From: Bacteroidota bacterium
Lineage (GTDB): Bacteria; Bacteroidota; Bacteroidia; B-17B0; Aurantibacillaceae
Length of the DNA stretch: 51,606 nucleotides
Assembly (NCBI GenBank): GCA_016185125.1
Contig: JACPOC010000017.1
Coordinates: 117,219-168,824 of the forward strand
Direction: 5' to 3'
A program made the position numbers and the translations under genes. Below, piece by piece: positions 25,302 to 34,835 of the stretch; within the stretch, counting starts at the first letter, position 1, and every line of letters begins with the position of its first letter. The notes beneath the pieces are model-generated. The model ran no database searches. It saw nothing but the letters and a program-made list of their open reading frames with translations, and was not told the DNA's origin.

Positions 25302-25888
25302 TTATTGGCTTAACCGGAGGTATTGGCAGTGGTAAAAGTATTATTGCAAAACTTTTAGAAGTTTTAGGCTGTGTAGTTTTTAACAGCGATGAGGCAGCCA
25401 AACAATGTTATCATCATCCTGAAATTAAAAAACGCGTTATTGCTTTGCTTGGCAACGAAAGCTATTTAAATGAAGCTGCCCTAAATAAAAAGCACATAAG
25501 CGACAGGATATTTTCAGAAAATACTTTGCTTGTTAAATTAAACGCCATCATTCATCCTGAAGTTTCTTTGTTATTTGATCAATTTAAAAAGGCTAATCAA
25601 AACAAAATAATAATAAAAGAAAGCGCACTGTTGTTTGAAGCGCAAATTAATAAAGGAATGGATAAAACTATTGTTGTTGCTTCTAATGATGAACTTAGAA
25701 TTAAAAGAGTAATGGCGCGCGACGGACTTACGTTTGAAGAAGTACAGCGTAAAATAAAAAGTCAAATGCCCCAAGAAGAAAAAATAAAATTAGCCGATTT
25801 TGTTATTTACAATAATGAAGATGAGTTTTTGATAACTCAAACTGTAGTAATTTATAATACAATAAAACAAAAATTTAATTTATTTTAG
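25298..25888 (+). CDS. coaE: dephospho-CoA kinase
   Basis: CoaE phosphorylates the 3'-OH of dephospho-CoA, the last step of CoA synthesis. The 196-residue protein opens with IGLTGGIGSGKS (P-loop at 7-14), then FNSDEAAKQCY, NAIIHPEV, IKESALLFEA and VMARDGLTFEEVQRKIKSQMP, all CoaE landmarks. It overlaps the YbbR gene by 4 bases and the convergent lipoprotein gene by 9. Confidence 0.95.
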   Translation: MIIGLTGGIGSGKSIIAKLLEVLGCVVFNSDEAAKQCYHHPEIKKRVIALLGNESYLNEAALNKKHISDRIFSENTLLVKLNAIIHPEVSLLFDQFKKANQNKIIIKESALLFEAQINKGMDKTIVVASNDELRIKRVMARDGLTFEEVQRKIKSQMPQEEKIKLADFVIYNNEDEFLITQTVVIYNTIKQKFNLF

Positions 25889-26671
25889 TTTATATAATTT
25901 ATTATAAGGATAATTATCTTTACCCGACTTGGTAGCTATAAGAGCTCTATCAGCTTTTAACGCCAAAACAAGACCTTTGCGCATTTTTTTTGCCACAGTT
26001 GAATCCAAGCGTCGAGCAAGGCTGAATTTTTCAACATTCACAGAGTCTCCCACGGTAAATCCCGAATATGATTTACTTGTTGAATAAAATTCGTAATTAT
26101 TTAAATCAATTGTTGTGTTCGGCTCGGTAGAATAAATGGGTTTCAGATTAAGGTTACTACCGTAAATTGCAATAATTTTTCGCTTTTCATACTGGTATTG
26201 ACCTATTACCGAATAGTATATGATTTCATTGGTAAAAAATGTGTCCTTCTCACTCACAAAATAACTCTGGCTTTTAGCAGGGTTAAATAAATTTTTAAAT
26301 GTTTGAGTAAAGGGATGCGAAACAAGTGTATCTGCTTCATGCAAAATTTCCGCGCTCACCACAACTTTTGTTACTAAAATTACTCCCAATATCCAACTTT
26401 TTGTAAAATCGGCGGTAAAATTCGAGTAATATTCGTTTTTATTCAGTAGGCGGTTATTATAAAGATCTTTTTTTGCGTCAAGCAATAGGGTATTGCTTCC
26501 CCCATTTATTAGCCCTAAAAAATTGGTGCATTTCGCCTCTCCTCTTGCTATGTCAATGTACCTGTCATTAGCGCTTAAAAGTGGACCACTTGTAATATTT
26601 CCCGAATGAAAAACCACACAGGAGCTAAGTACCGCCGAAAAAAACAACAGATATATTAATTTAGTTCTCAT
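25880..26671 (-). CDS. hypothetical lipoprotein
   Basis: The 263-residue protein starts at ATG 26671 (MRTKLIYLLFFSAVLSSC) with a lipobox LSSC, so it is probably an envelope lipoprotein. After a Ser/Gly-rich start it has one internal hydrophobic stretch (SWILGVILVTKVVVSAEIL, about 88-106) and a beta-rich C-terminal half ending in a basic KMRKGLVLALKADRALIATKSGK region. I do not recognise the family. It overlaps coaE's end by 9 bases tail to tail. A TTG at 26689 would add six residues. Confidence 0.7.
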   Translation of the reverse strand: MRTKLIYLLFFSAVLSSCVVFHSGNITSGPLLSANDRYIDIARGEAKCTNFLGLINGGSNTLLLDAKKDLYNNRLLNKNEYYSNFTADFTKSWILGVILVTKVVVSAEILHEADTLVSHPFTQTFKNLFNPAKSQSYFVSEKDTFFTNEIIYYSVIGQYQYEKRKIIAIYGSNLNLKPIYSTEPNTTIDLNNYEFYSTSKSYSGFTVGDSVNVEKFSLARRLDSTVAKKMRKGLVLALKADRALIATKSGKDNYPYNKLYKLK

Positions 26672-26799
26672 AAAGGCTATGAGTTTCAATAAACTTACTT
26701 AAAATGTTATCCATATTTAAAACAAATTTAGCTTAATTTTTATTAGTAACAACTTATTTCTATATACAGAACGTATGAAGAAACCCGGCATTTAATTAT

Positions 26800-26807
26800 T
26801 ACTTTTG
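26800..26807 (+). promoter_or_regulatory. -7 box upstream of the 143-residue gene
   Basis: TACTTTTG matches TAnnTTTG and ends 20 bases before ATG 26828. Confidence 0.5.
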
Positions 26808-26827
26808 CCCTAAAGAACATCATTTTA

Positions 26828-27259
26828 ATGCTTAGAAAAGACTTGTTAATGCGCCAGTTTGAAGAATTTGGAAAAGTGCTGGCTGTTATAATTGGTTTTA
26901 AACGCGAAAATGATTGGGAAAAGTTTCTTAAAGAAGTTAATGATACAGCTAAAAAATTCACGTCGTTACAAATTGATTATGTTGAAAATTTGTTACCCCA
27001 CACATTTGATTCTGAAATAATAAATCATCCTGCCTTATTGCCCGAACAACAAAAAATGTTAGCCGATCTTCTTTATGAAAAAATGCATTTTTACATCCAT
27101 CAATCAGATAATAAAAAATCTGCCGATCTTATAAATAAATGTATTTTATTATATCAAAAATTTACCCAAAATTTAACGCATAACGAATTTAACCTCGATG
27201 TTCATTATAAGTTGGAGCATTTAAACCAACTTAAAAATAGCGGCTCATTTAATGTTTAA
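26828..27259 (+). CDS. small helical protein of unknown function
   Basis: A 143-residue, mostly helical soluble protein without signal or membrane segment. It begins MLRKDLLMRQFEEFGKVLAV and contains a Leu/Gln-rich middle (LLPEQQKMLADLLYEKMHF) and a C-terminal helical hairpin (SADLINKCILLYQKF), resembling TPR-like repeats. I cannot name a family. It lies 34 bases upstream of queE on the same strand, but queE has its own -7 box. Confidence 0.72.
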   Translation: MLRKDLLMRQFEEFGKVLAVIIGFKRENDWEKFLKEVNDTAKKFTSLQIDYVENLLPHTFDSEIINHPALLPEQQKMLADLLYEKMHFYIHQSDNKKSADLINKCILLYQKFTQNLTHNEFNLDVHYKLEHLNQLKNSGSFNV

Positions 27260-27281
27260 CCAAAACAAAACCTTTTTTATT

Positions 27282-27289
27282 TATCTTTA
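27282..27289 (+). promoter_or_regulatory. queE -7 box
   Basis: TATCTTTA, one mismatch to TAnnTTTG, ends 4 bases before TTG 27294. Confidence 0.5.
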
Positions 27290-27293
27290 ACTC

Positions 27294-27947
27294 TTGCAAT
27301 ACAAATTACATAGTCTTGATAAGGTACAAGAAGCTCTTTTAAACGAAGGACAGCACCTGCCTTTAATGGAAGAATTTTATACCATTCAGGGCGAAGGATA
27401 CAACACCGGTAAAGCCGCTTATTTTATTCGCATAGGCGGCTGCGATGTGGGCTGCCACTGGTGCGATGTTAAAGAAAGCTGGAACGCCAATTTACATCCG
27501 CTCACGCCCGTTGAAAAAATAATTGAAAATGTAATCCACTACAAAGCAAAAAGCGTGGTGGTAACCGGTGGCGAACCTTTGATCTATAATTTAAATTATC
27601 TGACTCAGCATCTTCAAAAAAATTCCATCCAAACGTTTATCGAAACTTCAGGCGCTTACAATTTAAGCGGACAGTGGAACTGGATCTGTCTTTCTCCTAA
27701 AAAAACAATGCTTCCTAAAGAAGAAATTTATAAAGTAGCTAACGAATTAAAAATAATTATTTTTAATAACCACGATTTTAAATGGGCCGAAGAGCAAGCC
27801 GCAAAAGTTAGCGATAACTGTCATTTATATCTTCAGCCCGAATGGAGCAAACACCAACAATTAACTCCGCAAATAATTGAGTACGTAAAAAATAATCCCA
27901 AATGGATGATTTCTTTGCAAACCCATAAGTACATGAACATTCCTTAA
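27294..27947 (+). CDS. queE: 7-carboxy-7-deazaguanine synthase
   Basis: QueE is the radical-SAM enzyme that contracts 6-carboxy-tetrahydropterin to 7-carboxy-7-deazaguanine in queuosine synthesis. The 217-residue protein has MEEFYTIQGEGYNTGKAAYF (from residue 25), the cluster motif C-x3-C-x2-C in GGCDVGCHWCD, and VVTGGEPLIYNL. It starts at TTG 27294, preceded by a -7 box; starting at the internal ATG would still keep the whole motif set. Tgt, a later step of the pathway, is at the window's start. Confidence 0.93.
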   Translation: MQYKLHSLDKVQEALLNEGQHLPLMEEFYTIQGEGYNTGKAAYFIRIGGCDVGCHWCDVKESWNANLHPLTPVEKIIENVIHYKAKSVVVTGGEPLIYNLNYLTQHLQKNSIQTFIETSGAYNLSGQWNWICLSPKKTMLPKEEIYKVANELKIIIFNNHDFKWAEEQAAKVSDNCHLYLQPEWSKHQQLTPQIIEYVKNNPKWMISLQTHKYMNIP

Positions 27948-27958
27948 TCATTTCTTTT

Positions 27959-28061
27959 GGGCGGCAGCCGGGCCATTCCGGGCTTCGCTTCGCTGCGGCC
28001 TCCTCAGCCTTACCTTTCAGGATAAGGCTTGCGGTGGCTAAACCCTGCATGTCCCTGCCGC
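27959..28061. repeat. GC-rich structured intergenic element
   Basis: The ~103-bp block is far more GC-rich than its flanks. Its ends are complementary (GCGGCAG at 27961-27967, CTGCCGC at 28055-28061). Inside is a perfect 7-bp hairpin, AGCCTTA (28006-28012) with TAAGGCT (28023-28029), and a CCGG...CCGG hairpin near the left end. The layout (GGGCG start, internal hairpins, TCCC plus complement end) recalls the cloverleaf-like intergenic repeats I know from Flavobacteria. It lies between queE and the transaldolase gene. Confidence 0.6.
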
Positions 28062-28170
28062 AACCAAAATGCCTAAGCCCGCGCAAACACCATGCTCAAA
28101 ACCTGTTAAAACAAATTCTTTTAATCTTCTTACTTATAATTAACTTCACCGTTCTAATTTATTAAAACAC

Positions 28171-28818
28171 ATGAAATTTTTTATAGATACAGCCAACCTA
28201 GCACAAATAAAAGAAGCTCAAAATATGGGCGTTTTAGACGGCGTAACCACCAATCCATCTTTAATGGCTAAAGAAGGCATTAAAGGCCAGGATAATATTT
28301 TAAAGCATTACGTTGATATTTGCAACATTGTTACCGGAGATGTGAGCGCCGAAGTTATTGCCACCGATTATGAAGGAATTGTGCGCGAAGGAGAAACTTT
28401 GGTTGAATTACATCCGCAAATTGTAGTTAAAGTTCCAATGATTGCAGACGGTATTAAAGCCATTAAATATTTTACCGAAAAAGGAATCAAAACAAATTGC
28501 ACTTTGGTTTTTAGCGCCGGACAAGCCCTTTTAGCCGCCAAAGCAGGAGCTACTTATGTGTCACCTTTTATTGGAAGGTTAGATGATGTAAGTACCGACG
28601 GACTTTCCCTTATTGAAGATATTCGCCTTATTTACGATAATTACGGTTACGAAACCCAAATTTTGGCCGCCAGCGTCCGCCACCCCATGCACATTATTGA
28701 GTGCGCTAAAATTGGGGCAGATGTAGTAACCTGTCCGCTTAATGTTATTGCTTCACTTATGAAGCATCCTTTAACAGATAACGGCCTGGCGCAGTTTCTG
28801 GCCGACGCTAAAAAGTAA
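28171..28818 (+). CDS. tal: transaldolase (fructose-6-phosphate aldolase-like subfamily)
   Basis: The 215-residue single-domain enzyme has [28 protein letters not shown], the Schiff-base lysine Lys87 in [38 protein letters not shown] and [12 protein letters not shown]. The length marks the short TalC/MipB subfamily, whose members act as transaldolase or fructose-6-phosphate aldolase in the pentose-phosphate pathway. Confidence 0.93.
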   Translation: MKFFIDTANLAQIKEAQNMGVLDGVTTNPSLMAKEGIKGQDNILKHYVDICNIVTGDVSAEVIATDYEGIVREGETLVELHPQIVVKVPMIADGIKAIKYFTEKGIKTNCTLVFSAGQALLAAKAGATYVSPFIGRLDDVSTDGLSLIEDIRLIYDNYGYETQILAASVRHPMHIIECAKIGADVVTCPLNVIASLMKHPLTDNGLAQFLADAKK

Positions 28819-28898
28819 AAAAACAGCTTTTTTTCATTAATTTCAATCAAAAAGAGATATAAAACGCATTATTTTTTTTGAATCTACATAAAAAGCAC

Positions 28899-28906
28899 TA
28901 TCTTTG
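28899..28906 (+). promoter_or_regulatory. rpsO promoter -7 box
   Basis: TATCTTTG ends 23 bases before ATG 28930. Confidence 0.6.
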
Positions 28907-28929
28907 AACCCTTAATAAAAATCGATACA

Positions 28930-29199
28930 ATGTATTTATCATCACAAGTTAAAAAAGACATTTTTAAGAAATACGCAGGAAGCGAAACCAACACAGGAAG
29001 TGCCGAAGCTCAGGTTTCTTTATTCACTCAAAGAATTGACCATTTAACCAGCCATTTAAAAGCTAACAAAAAAGATTTTGGAACTCAACGTGCCTTATTA
29101 AACTTAGTTGGTAAGCGTCGTGCCATGTTAGATTATTTAAAGAAAAATGATTTAATGCGTTACCGTGCTATCATTAAAACATTAGATATCCGTAAATAA
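28930..29199 (+). CDS. rpsO: 30S ribosomal protein S15
   Basis: The 89-residue protein contains the S15 signature: TGSAEAQVSLFTQRIDHLTSHL and RALLNLVGKRRAMLDYLKK. S15 binds 16S rRNA and nucleates the platform of the small subunit. It has a promoter of its own and a terminator directly downstream, and is followed by pnp as in many bacteria. Confidence 0.97.
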   Translation: MYLSSQVKKDIFKKYAGSETNTGSAEAQVSLFTQRIDHLTSHLKANKKDFGTQRALLNLVGKRRAMLDYLKKNDLMRYRAIIKTLDIRK

Positions 29200-29223
29200 T
29201 TTTTACTGGCAGATTTATACAAT

Positions 29224-29259
29224 AAGGCATTTCGAAACATAATTCGAGATGCCTTTTTT
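29224..29259 (+). terminator. intrinsic terminator after rpsO
   Basis: AAGGCATTTCGAA (29224-29236) pairs with TTCGAGATGCCTT (29243-29255) with one wobble pair; T tract follows. Confidence 0.85.
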
Positions 29260-29378
29260 GTTAAAATGCATGTAATTTTAAATTGTAAATCGTCAATTAT
29301 AAAATTGTAAATATTAAAAAGATAATATAAAACAAATATAACCCGTTCCGGAAACGCCGGGGCACAAAACAAACAAAT

Positions 29379-31523
29379 ATGTCACAAATAGGAATTACAC
29401 ACAGCTTTGATCTGGGAGATGGAAGATCAATTACATTAGAAACCGGTAAATTAGCCAAACAAGCCGATGGTTCGGTTGTTTTAAAATTAGGCAACACCAT
29501 GATTCTTGCTACTATTGTTAGTAACAAAGATGCAAAAGAAGGAGTTGACTTTTTACCATTAACAGTAGATTACCAGGAAAAATATGCTTCCGCAGGTCGT
29601 TTTCCCGGAGGTTTCTTCCGTCGCGAAGCAAAACTTTCTGATTACGAAGTTTTAATTTCACGAATAGTTGACAGGGCAATCCGACCTTTATTCCCTGAAG
29701 ATTATCACGCAGATACTCAATTAATGTTATCTCTTTTATCAACCGATAACGATACTTTACCAGACGCTTTAGTGGGTATTGCAGCTTCTGCAGCCATCGC
29801 AGTTTCTGATATTCCATTTAACGGACCAATCAGCGAAGTGCGTGTTGGAAAAATCGAGGGTAAACTTTGCATCAATCCCGGTAAAGCCGCGTTGGTAAAC
29901 AGCACCATCGACATGATAGTTGCAGCAAGCGCAACCGATATTTTAATGGTAGAAGGTGAAATGAGCGAAGTAAGCGAAGCAGAAATGCTTGAAGCCATTA
30001 AGTTTGGTCACGAAGCTATTAAAGTTCATATTAAAGGAATAAAAGAATTTGCCGAAAAAGCAGGCCTTAAACCTAAACGCGAATACAATCACGAAACAAA
30101 TGATGCGGATCTTAAAGTAAAAGTTCATAAAGATACTTACGATAAAGTGTACGCTGTTGCTAAAAAACTTCAGGCAAACAAAAATAACCGTAAAGAAGAT
30201 TTTAAAGCCGTTTTAGAAGAATACAAAAAAACATTCAGCGAAGAAGAATTAAAAGAAAAAGGCGCTTTGATCAGCAAATATTATCACGATGTGGAGTATG
30301 ATGCCGTGCGCCGTTTAGCTCTTGATGAAAAAGTACGTTTAGATGGCCGTAAAACAACCGATATCCGTAACATTTGGGCCGAAGTAAATTATTTACCTTC
30401 TCCGCACGGAAGCGCTGTATTTACACGCGGCGAAACACAATCGTTAACAACCGTTACTTTAGGAACTCCTAAAGATGCAATGATGATTGACGGTGCGTTT
30501 AACAAAGGCGAAGAAAAATTCTTATTGCATTATAACTTCCCTGGCTTCAGTACAGGCGAGGCAAAACCAAACCGCGGTGTTGGCCGTCGCGAAGTTGGTC
30601 ACGGTAACCTTGCCCTGCGTGCTTTAAAGCGTGTGGTGCCAATGGATACAGGTTATACCATTCGTATTGTAAGTGATATTTTAGAAAGTAACGGCTCAAG
30701 TTCTATGGCCACTGTTTGTGCCGGAACATTAGCTTTAATGGATGCAGGTATTAAAATTAAAAAACCGGTTGCAGGTATTGCAATGGGATTAATTACCGAT
30801 GATAAAGGTAACTACGCTATTCTTTCTGATATTTTAGGGGATGAAGATCATTTAGGAGATATGGATTTTAAAGTTTGCGGAACAAGAGACGGTATTACTG
30901 CTGTGCAAATGGATTTGAAAGTAAACGGATTGCCTTACGAAGTAATGGAAAAAGCAATGGAGCAAGCCAAAGCCGGACGTTTACACATTATGAACGAAAT
31001 GCTTAAAGCTTTAGACACGCCGCGTGAAGATTACAAATCGCATGCGCCGCGCTTTGAGCGTATTGTTATTCCTAGCGAATTCATTGGAGCGGTAATTGGT
31101 CCCGGTGGAAAAGTTATTCAGGAAATGCAGAAGAGCACCAACACCACCATTGTTATTACCGAAGAAGGTAAAACAGGAATTGTAGAAGTATTTGGTACAA
31201 GCAAAGACGATGTAATGGCAGCAATGGCTAAGATCAAAGGCATTGTTTCTGTTCCGGAGCCGGGCGCTATTTACGATGCAAAAGTAAAATCAATTATGCC
31301 TTACGGAGCGTTTGTAGAAATTCTTCCGGGTAAAGATGGTTTATTACACATCAGCGAATACGATTGGAAACGCATTGATACCTTAGAAGGTGTTATTAAA
31401 GAAGGCGATATTATTAAAGTAAAATATGTGGGCGATGATCCAAAAACAAAAAAGATCAAATTAAGTCGCAAAGCTTTATTACCAAAGCCGGAAGGCCACG
31501 TTGAAAAACCGGAAACTGTATAA
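29379..31523 (+). CDS. pnp: polyribonucleotide nucleotidyltransferase (PNPase)
   Basis: The 714-residue phosphorolytic 3'-5' exoribonuclease shows the full domain order: first RNase PH domain (about 10-145, with [13 protein letters not shown]), the alpha linker, second RNase PH domain (about 315-545, [12 protein letters not shown] and the catalytic [16 protein letters not shown]), a KH domain ([20 protein letters not shown], about 565-585) and a C-terminal S1 domain ([17 protein letters not shown]). Degrades mRNA in the cytoplasm. It is followed by a terminator and a repeat island. Confidence 0.97.
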   Translation: MSQIGITHSFDLGDGRSITLETGKLAKQADGSVVLKLGNTMILATIVSNKDAKEGVDFLPLTVDYQEKYASAGRFPGGFFRREAKLSDYEVLISRIVDRAIRPLFPEDYHADTQLMLSLLSTDNDTLPDALVGIAASAAIAVSDIPFNGPISEVRVGKIEGKLCINPGKAALVNSTIDMIVAASATDILMVEGEMSEVSEAEMLEAIKFGHEAIKVHIKGIKEFAEKAGLKPKREYNHETNDADLKVKVHKDTYDKVYAVAKKLQANKNNRKEDFKAVLEEYKKTFSEEELKEKGALISKYYHDVEYDAVRRLALDEKVRLDGRKTTDIRNIWAEVNYLPSPHGSAVFTRGETQSLTTVTLGTPKDAMMIDGAFNKGEEKFLLHYNFPGFSTGEAKPNRGVGRREVGHGNLALRALKRVVPMDTGYTIRIVSDILESNGSSSMATVCAGTLALMDAGIKIKKPVAGIAMGLITDDKGNYAILSDILGDEDHLGDMDFKVCGTRDGITAVQMDLKVNGLPYEVMEKAMEQAKAGRLHIMNEMLKALDTPREDYKSHAPRFERIVIPSEFIGAVIGPGGKVIQEMQKSTNTTIVITEEGKTGIVEVFGTSKDDVMAAMAKIKGIVSVPEPGAIYDAKVKSIMPYGAFVEILPGKDGLLHISEYDWKRIDTLEGVIKEGDIIKVKYVGDDPKTKKIKLSRKALLPKPEGHVEKPETV

Positions 31524-31543
31524 TTATATTAATTGTTGAATTT

Positions 31544-31576
31544 AAAACCCTGATAGAAATATCGGGGTTTTTTGTT
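31544..31576 (+). terminator. intrinsic terminator after pnp
   Basis: AAAACCCTGAT (31544-31554) pairs with ATCGGGGTTTT (31561-31571), with a 6-base loop and T tract. Confidence 0.85.
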
Positions 31577-31583
31577 TTCCGTT

Positions 31584-31682
31584 TGTCATTTCGAGTAGCG
31601 ACCTTTAGGAGCTTATCGAGAAAGGACTCATGTAGCTCTCGATACAATTTTGCGCTCCGCTTCAAATTCACTCGAGCTGACA
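31584..31682. repeat. dispersed palindromic repeat, copy A
   Basis: The 99-bp element is bounded by TGTCATTTCGAGT and ACTCGAGCTGACA, which are inverted at 11 of 13 positions. The right half (about 31637-31682) recurs almost unchanged in copy B. No coding capacity is visible. Confidence 0.85.
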
Positions 31683-31798
31683 TAAAGTGTTTAATGGTAT
31701 TATTAATCAAGGAAAATCTGCTGAATCTGCGTTATCTGCGTGCTTTTTAATACGAAAGATCGCTTCGGGAGAAAATTCCCTCGCGAGGACGGCGAGTT

Positions 31799-31907
31799 TG
31801 TCATTTCGAGTAGAGCCGACGTAAGGAGGCTCGTATCCAGAAGAGGCAAGCTCAATCGCTCTCTCGATACAATTTTGCGCTCCGCTTCAAATTTACTCGA
31901 GCTTACA
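31799..31907. repeat. dispersed palindromic repeat, copy B
   Basis: The 109-bp second copy lies in the same orientation as copy A, again starting TGTCATTTCGAGT and ending ACTCGAGCTTACA. The block from CTCTCGATACAATTTTGCGC to the right end is nearly identical to copy A; the left interior differs. The 116 bases between the copies carry no gene I can support. Confidence 0.85.
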
Positions 31908-31927
31908 ATGCGCTTTGAGGCATACGT

Positions 31928-33133
31928 CTAAAACGAATGCCCCATTTTATCCTTCTTTGTTTGAAGGTACTTGGCGTTATGAGGGTTTGATTCAACGATG
32001 ATGGCTACATTTTCCACTATCTCTAATCCGTAGCCAATTAAGCCGGCTCGTTTTTTGGGGTTGTTACTCATCAGTTTTATTTTTCTAATGCCAAGGTCGC
32101 GCAGTATTTGAGCGCCCACGCCGTAATCGCGTTCATCTACTTTAAAGCCCAGTTCTACGTTGGCTTCTACGGTGTCTAAACCTTCTTCCTGCAATTTATA
32201 GGCTTTTAATTTATTTAATAATCCAATGCCGCGGCCTTCCTGATTTAAATAAACCACCGCGCCTTTTCCTGCCTTTTCAATCATTTGCATGGATTTGTGT
32301 AACTGCTCACCACAGTCGCATCGGCAGCTTCCAAAAATATCGCCGGTAACGCAGGATGAATGCATGCGCACCAACACCGGTTCATCTTTTTCCCATGCGC
32401 CTTTTACCAAAGCTAAATGTTCCTGTCCGTTGGTTTCTACTTTATAATCTATGAGTTTAAATGTTCCCCAATCGGTTGGCATTTGCACTTCAACCTGCCT
32501 GGTAACAATGCTTTCTTTGGCTAAGCGAAAGGAAATAAGGTCTTCAATACTAATGATCTTCAAATCAAATCTTTTGGCAATTTTCATCAGTTCGGGCAAG
32601 CGGGCCATGGTTCCGTCTTCGTTCAAAATCTCCACCAAAACACCGCAGGGTTCAAAGCCTGCTAAAACCGAAATATCAACGGTAGCTTCGGTATGTCCGG
32701 TTCTTCTTAACACTCCGCCCGGTTTCGATTTTAAAGGAAAGATATGTCCGGGTCTTCCAAAATCAGAGGGTTTAATGTTAGGATCTACCAATGCCTTAAT
32801 GGTTTGTGAACGGTCGGAAGCCGAGATGCCGGTTGTGCATCCAAAGCCTAAAAGATCAATAGAAACTGTAAAAGGTGTTTCGTGTAAAGAAGTGTTGGCG
32901 GGCACCATCATATCGAGTTTTAATTCATGCGCTCGCTCTTCGGTTAAAGGGGCGCAAATTAAGCCGCGGCCATGTGTAGCCATAAAATTAATAACTTCCG
33001 GGGTGGCGTTGCGGGCGGCGGTAATAAAGTCACCTTCATTTTCGCGGCTTTCATCATCCACTACAATAATAACTTTGCCATTTCGGATATCTTCCAGGGC
33101 TTCCTCAATGGTATTTAATTTTATTTCACTCAT
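31928..33133 (-). CDS. ribBA: bifunctional DHBP synthase / GTP cyclohydrolase II
   Basis: The 401-residue fusion supplies both precursors of riboflavin. Residues 1-200 are 3,4-dihydroxy-2-butanone-4-phosphate synthase, with [10 protein letters not shown] at 26-35, [11 protein letters not shown] and [11 protein letters not shown]. Residues from about 205 are GTP cyclohydrolase II, with the zinc site [20 protein letters not shown] and the catalytic [11 protein letters not shown]. The upstream gap to the divergent Nudix gene is only 47 bases, too short for an FMN riboswitch. Confidence 0.97.
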   Translation of the reverse strand: MSEIKLNTIEEALEDIRNGKVIIVVDDESRENEGDFITAARNATPEVINFMATHGRGLICAPLTEERAHELKLDMMVPANTSLHETPFTVSIDLLGFGCTTGISASDRSQTIKALVDPNIKPSDFGRPGHIFPLKSKPGGVLRRTGHTEATVDISVLAGFEPCGVLVEILNEDGTMARLPELMKIAKRFDLKIISIEDLISFRLAKESIVTRQVEVQMPTDWGTFKLIDYKVETNGQEHLALVKGAWEKDEPVLVRMHSSCVTGDIFGSCRCDCGEQLHKSMQMIEKAGKGAVVYLNQEGRGIGLLNKLKAYKLQEEGLDTVEANVELGFKVDERDYGVGAQILRDLGIRKIKLMSNNPKKRAGLIGYGLEIVENVAIIVESNPHNAKYLQTKKDKMGHSF

Positions 33134-33180
33134 AATTAATCGTGTAAATTTAGTTAATTTAAGCGGGAAATATTCTTATT

Positions 33181-33810
33181 GTGCATCCTCTTATAAATAA
33201 AATATATGAAAAATTAAAGGGAGAATTGCCGGGCGAAACTGCGCAATACCTTATGGCTCCCGAAAAACGAGGCAGGATAAGAGATTACGGCGATGAAACT
33301 TTATTTAAGCTAAGCGCTGTTTTAATATTGCTTTGCGCGGATGAACATAATGAGTTTTATTTTCCTTTAACACAACGTTTTGCTTATGATGGCATTCATT
33401 CGGGGCAGGTAAGTTTGCCGGGAGGAAAAGCGGATGCTGGCGATAAGGATTTAACAGCCACAGCGCTCAGAGAGTGCGAAGAGGAAATAGGCGTTAAAGA
33501 TAATATTGAAGTGCTTGGAAATTTAAGTGCCTTATATATTCCGGTGAGTAATTTTCTGGTTCAGCCGGTGGTTGCTTATTGTTCTGGTGAAAATGTGTTA
33601 ATGTTGCCTCATGTTAGGGAGGTTAAACACATTGGAAAATTCTATTTAAAGGATTTACTGAACGAAAGCATTGTAAAGGAAGATGATATTAATCTTTACG
33701 GCGGAGGTAAAATAAAAGCCCCCTGTTTTGAAACAGAGGGCTTAAAAGTATGGGGTGCTACAGCTATGATACTGAGCGAATTTAAAGTTATTTTAAAAAC
33801 TATTTTTTAA
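33181..33810 (+). CDS. Nudix hydrolase of the CoA pyrophosphatase type
   Basis: The 209-residue protein carries the CoA-type extended motif around SGQVSLPGGKADAGDKDLTA and the Nudix box ending LRECEEEIGV, with the NudL/PCD1-like N terminus (LSAVLILLCADEHNEFYFPL, then QRFAYDGIHSGQVSLPGG). Such enzymes hydrolyse CoA or its derivatives to 3',5'-ADP and phosphopantetheine. GTG 33181 is the start. The C terminus overlaps the convergent gene by 11 bases. Confidence 0.88.
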   Translation: MHPLINKIYEKLKGELPGETAQYLMAPEKRGRIRDYGDETLFKLSAVLILLCADEHNEFYFPLTQRFAYDGIHSGQVSLPGGKADAGDKDLTATALRECEEEIGVKDNIEVLGNLSALYIPVSNFLVQPVVAYCSGENVLMLPHVREVKHIGKFYLKDLLNESIVKEDDINLYGGGKIKAPCFETEGLKVWGATAMILSEFKVILKTIF

Positions 33811-34582
33811 ACTCGGTCATGGTGTTATCGTAACACAAATAGTACTGACCTTTAGCCAGGTTTTCGGTTTTAATTTGTTTACCGAATCCTTTTTTAACTA
33901 CTACACCGTAAGCGTCATACACTTCGTAACCGGTTTCAGAGTTAAAATCAATGCCGCTGTTACCTTTAGCAATGGCAAAGGATGGTTTATTAATTGAAGA
34001 TTTTACGCTTACTTCGTTAGAATATTTGGCGAAAGAATTTAAACCTTTTTGTTTCACTCTGTATTTATTTTCGCCGCTGTGAAGCTCAACTTTAAAAGAA
34101 TAAGAATGGCTTTCGGGAGTACCAACGCCATCAACTTCGCCAATAGGAATCCATTTATTCCATTTAAATTGCTCTACAATATAAGGCAAGGTTCCTACTT
34201 CGCCTTTGGTGGTCCATGTTAACAAACCTACCGGCGAAATGTTCATGGTTAACACTTCAAAAGTTGGTTTTGGCTTAAGGTCTTCCATGTTAAGAACCTT
34301 GGGCGTACATCCGTCTTTATGCACAATTTCGATGGTGATGTTTTCGCCATATTTTAATTGTAAGGCTGCCAAATCAATTTCAAAAGCGCTTGAATTGGTT
34401 TCATCGGTGGTAAGTTTACCGTTTACTTTAATTTCTTGGGCACAAAAGCCTACGCCTGTTGTATTAAAAGCATTTTGAACGTAAACGTTCTTATTCTGAT
34501 ATTTTCCTTCAACAACAAGTGTAGCTGAATTAGCTTTTCCTAAAAAAGTAAAAACAATTGCTATGGTAAGAAGTTTTTTCAT
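33800..34582 (-). CDS. secreted protein with a T9SS-like C terminus
   Basis: The 260-residue protein has a signal peptide (MKKLLTIAIVFTFLGKANSA). The middle looks like fibronectin-III or Ig-like beta structure (TWTTKGEVGTLPYIVEQFKW, then SGENKYRVKQKG). The last 45 residues (YEVYDAYGVVVKKGFGKQIK ... LAKGQYYLCYDN) resemble a shortened type-A sorting domain of T9SS cargo, without the usual PNP motif; a periplasmic protein is the alternative. Its stop is 11 bases inside the Nudix gene. Confidence 0.78.
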   Translation of the reverse strand: MKKLLTIAIVFTFLGKANSATLVVEGKYQNKNVYVQNAFNTTGVGFCAQEIKVNGKLTTDETNSSAFEIDLAALQLKYGENITIEIVHKDGCTPKVLNMEDLKPKPTFEVLTMNISPVGLLTWTTKGEVGTLPYIVEQFKWNKWIPIGEVDGVGTPESHSYSFKVELHSGENKYRVKQKGLNSFAKYSNEVSVKSSINKPSFAIAKGNSGIDFNSETGYEVYDAYGVVVKKGFGKQIKTENLAKGQYYLCYDNTMTEFKK

Positions 34583-34636
34583 ATTTTTTTTAACTCTTGA
34601 TTTTGAAGCTACAAAGATATAATAAATATCGACGAA

Positions 34637-34828
34637 TTATAGAAATTTGCGCATTTTAACAATTAGAAATAAAATTGTTATAAACAGAATCAATCCTCCA
34701 AGCACCATATAGGATTTTTTAAAGTGAATACGGGTAATTCCGCTATCTTTTTTATAGGCCCAAATTAATCCCCCGATAAAGATCAAGAGAAAAAAAATCA
34801 TAAAAATTATTCTTCCGCCGGTAAACAT
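34637..34828 (-). CDS. small two-TM membrane protein
   Basis: A 63-residue protein starting at ATG 34828 (MFTGGRIIFMIFFL), with two membrane segments (about 9-24 and 42-60) joined by a basic loop (YKKDSGITRIHFKKSY). A perfect -7 box directly precedes the start. Longer readings from 34909 would translate the promoter. Function unknown. Confidence 0.7.
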   Translation of the reverse strand: MFTGGRIIFMIFFLLIFIGGLIWAYKKDSGITRIHFKKSYMVLGGLILFITILFLIVKMRKFL

Positions 34829-34835
34829 ATTCAGG

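Noticed and set aside
27959-28061. tRNA gene
   Set aside because: The folding recalls a cloverleaf, but there is no T-loop GTTCNA consensus, no anticodon arm of the right size and no CCA-type end.
27808-28086. 92-residue minus-strand frame over the queE end and the GC-rich element
   Set aside because: It runs through queE antisense and a structured repeat, shows no family motif and has no promoter.
29518-29998. Minus-strand frames over pnp
   Set aside because: They are antisense readings of highly conserved PNPase codons and have no independent support.
31740-31931. 63-residue frame in the repeat island
   Set aside because: It is made mostly of repeat copy B and the sequence before it; no motif or promoter.
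33134-33180. FMN riboswitch before ribBA
   Set aside because: The gap to the divergent gene is 47 bases, too short for the aptamer, and none of its conserved segments is visible.
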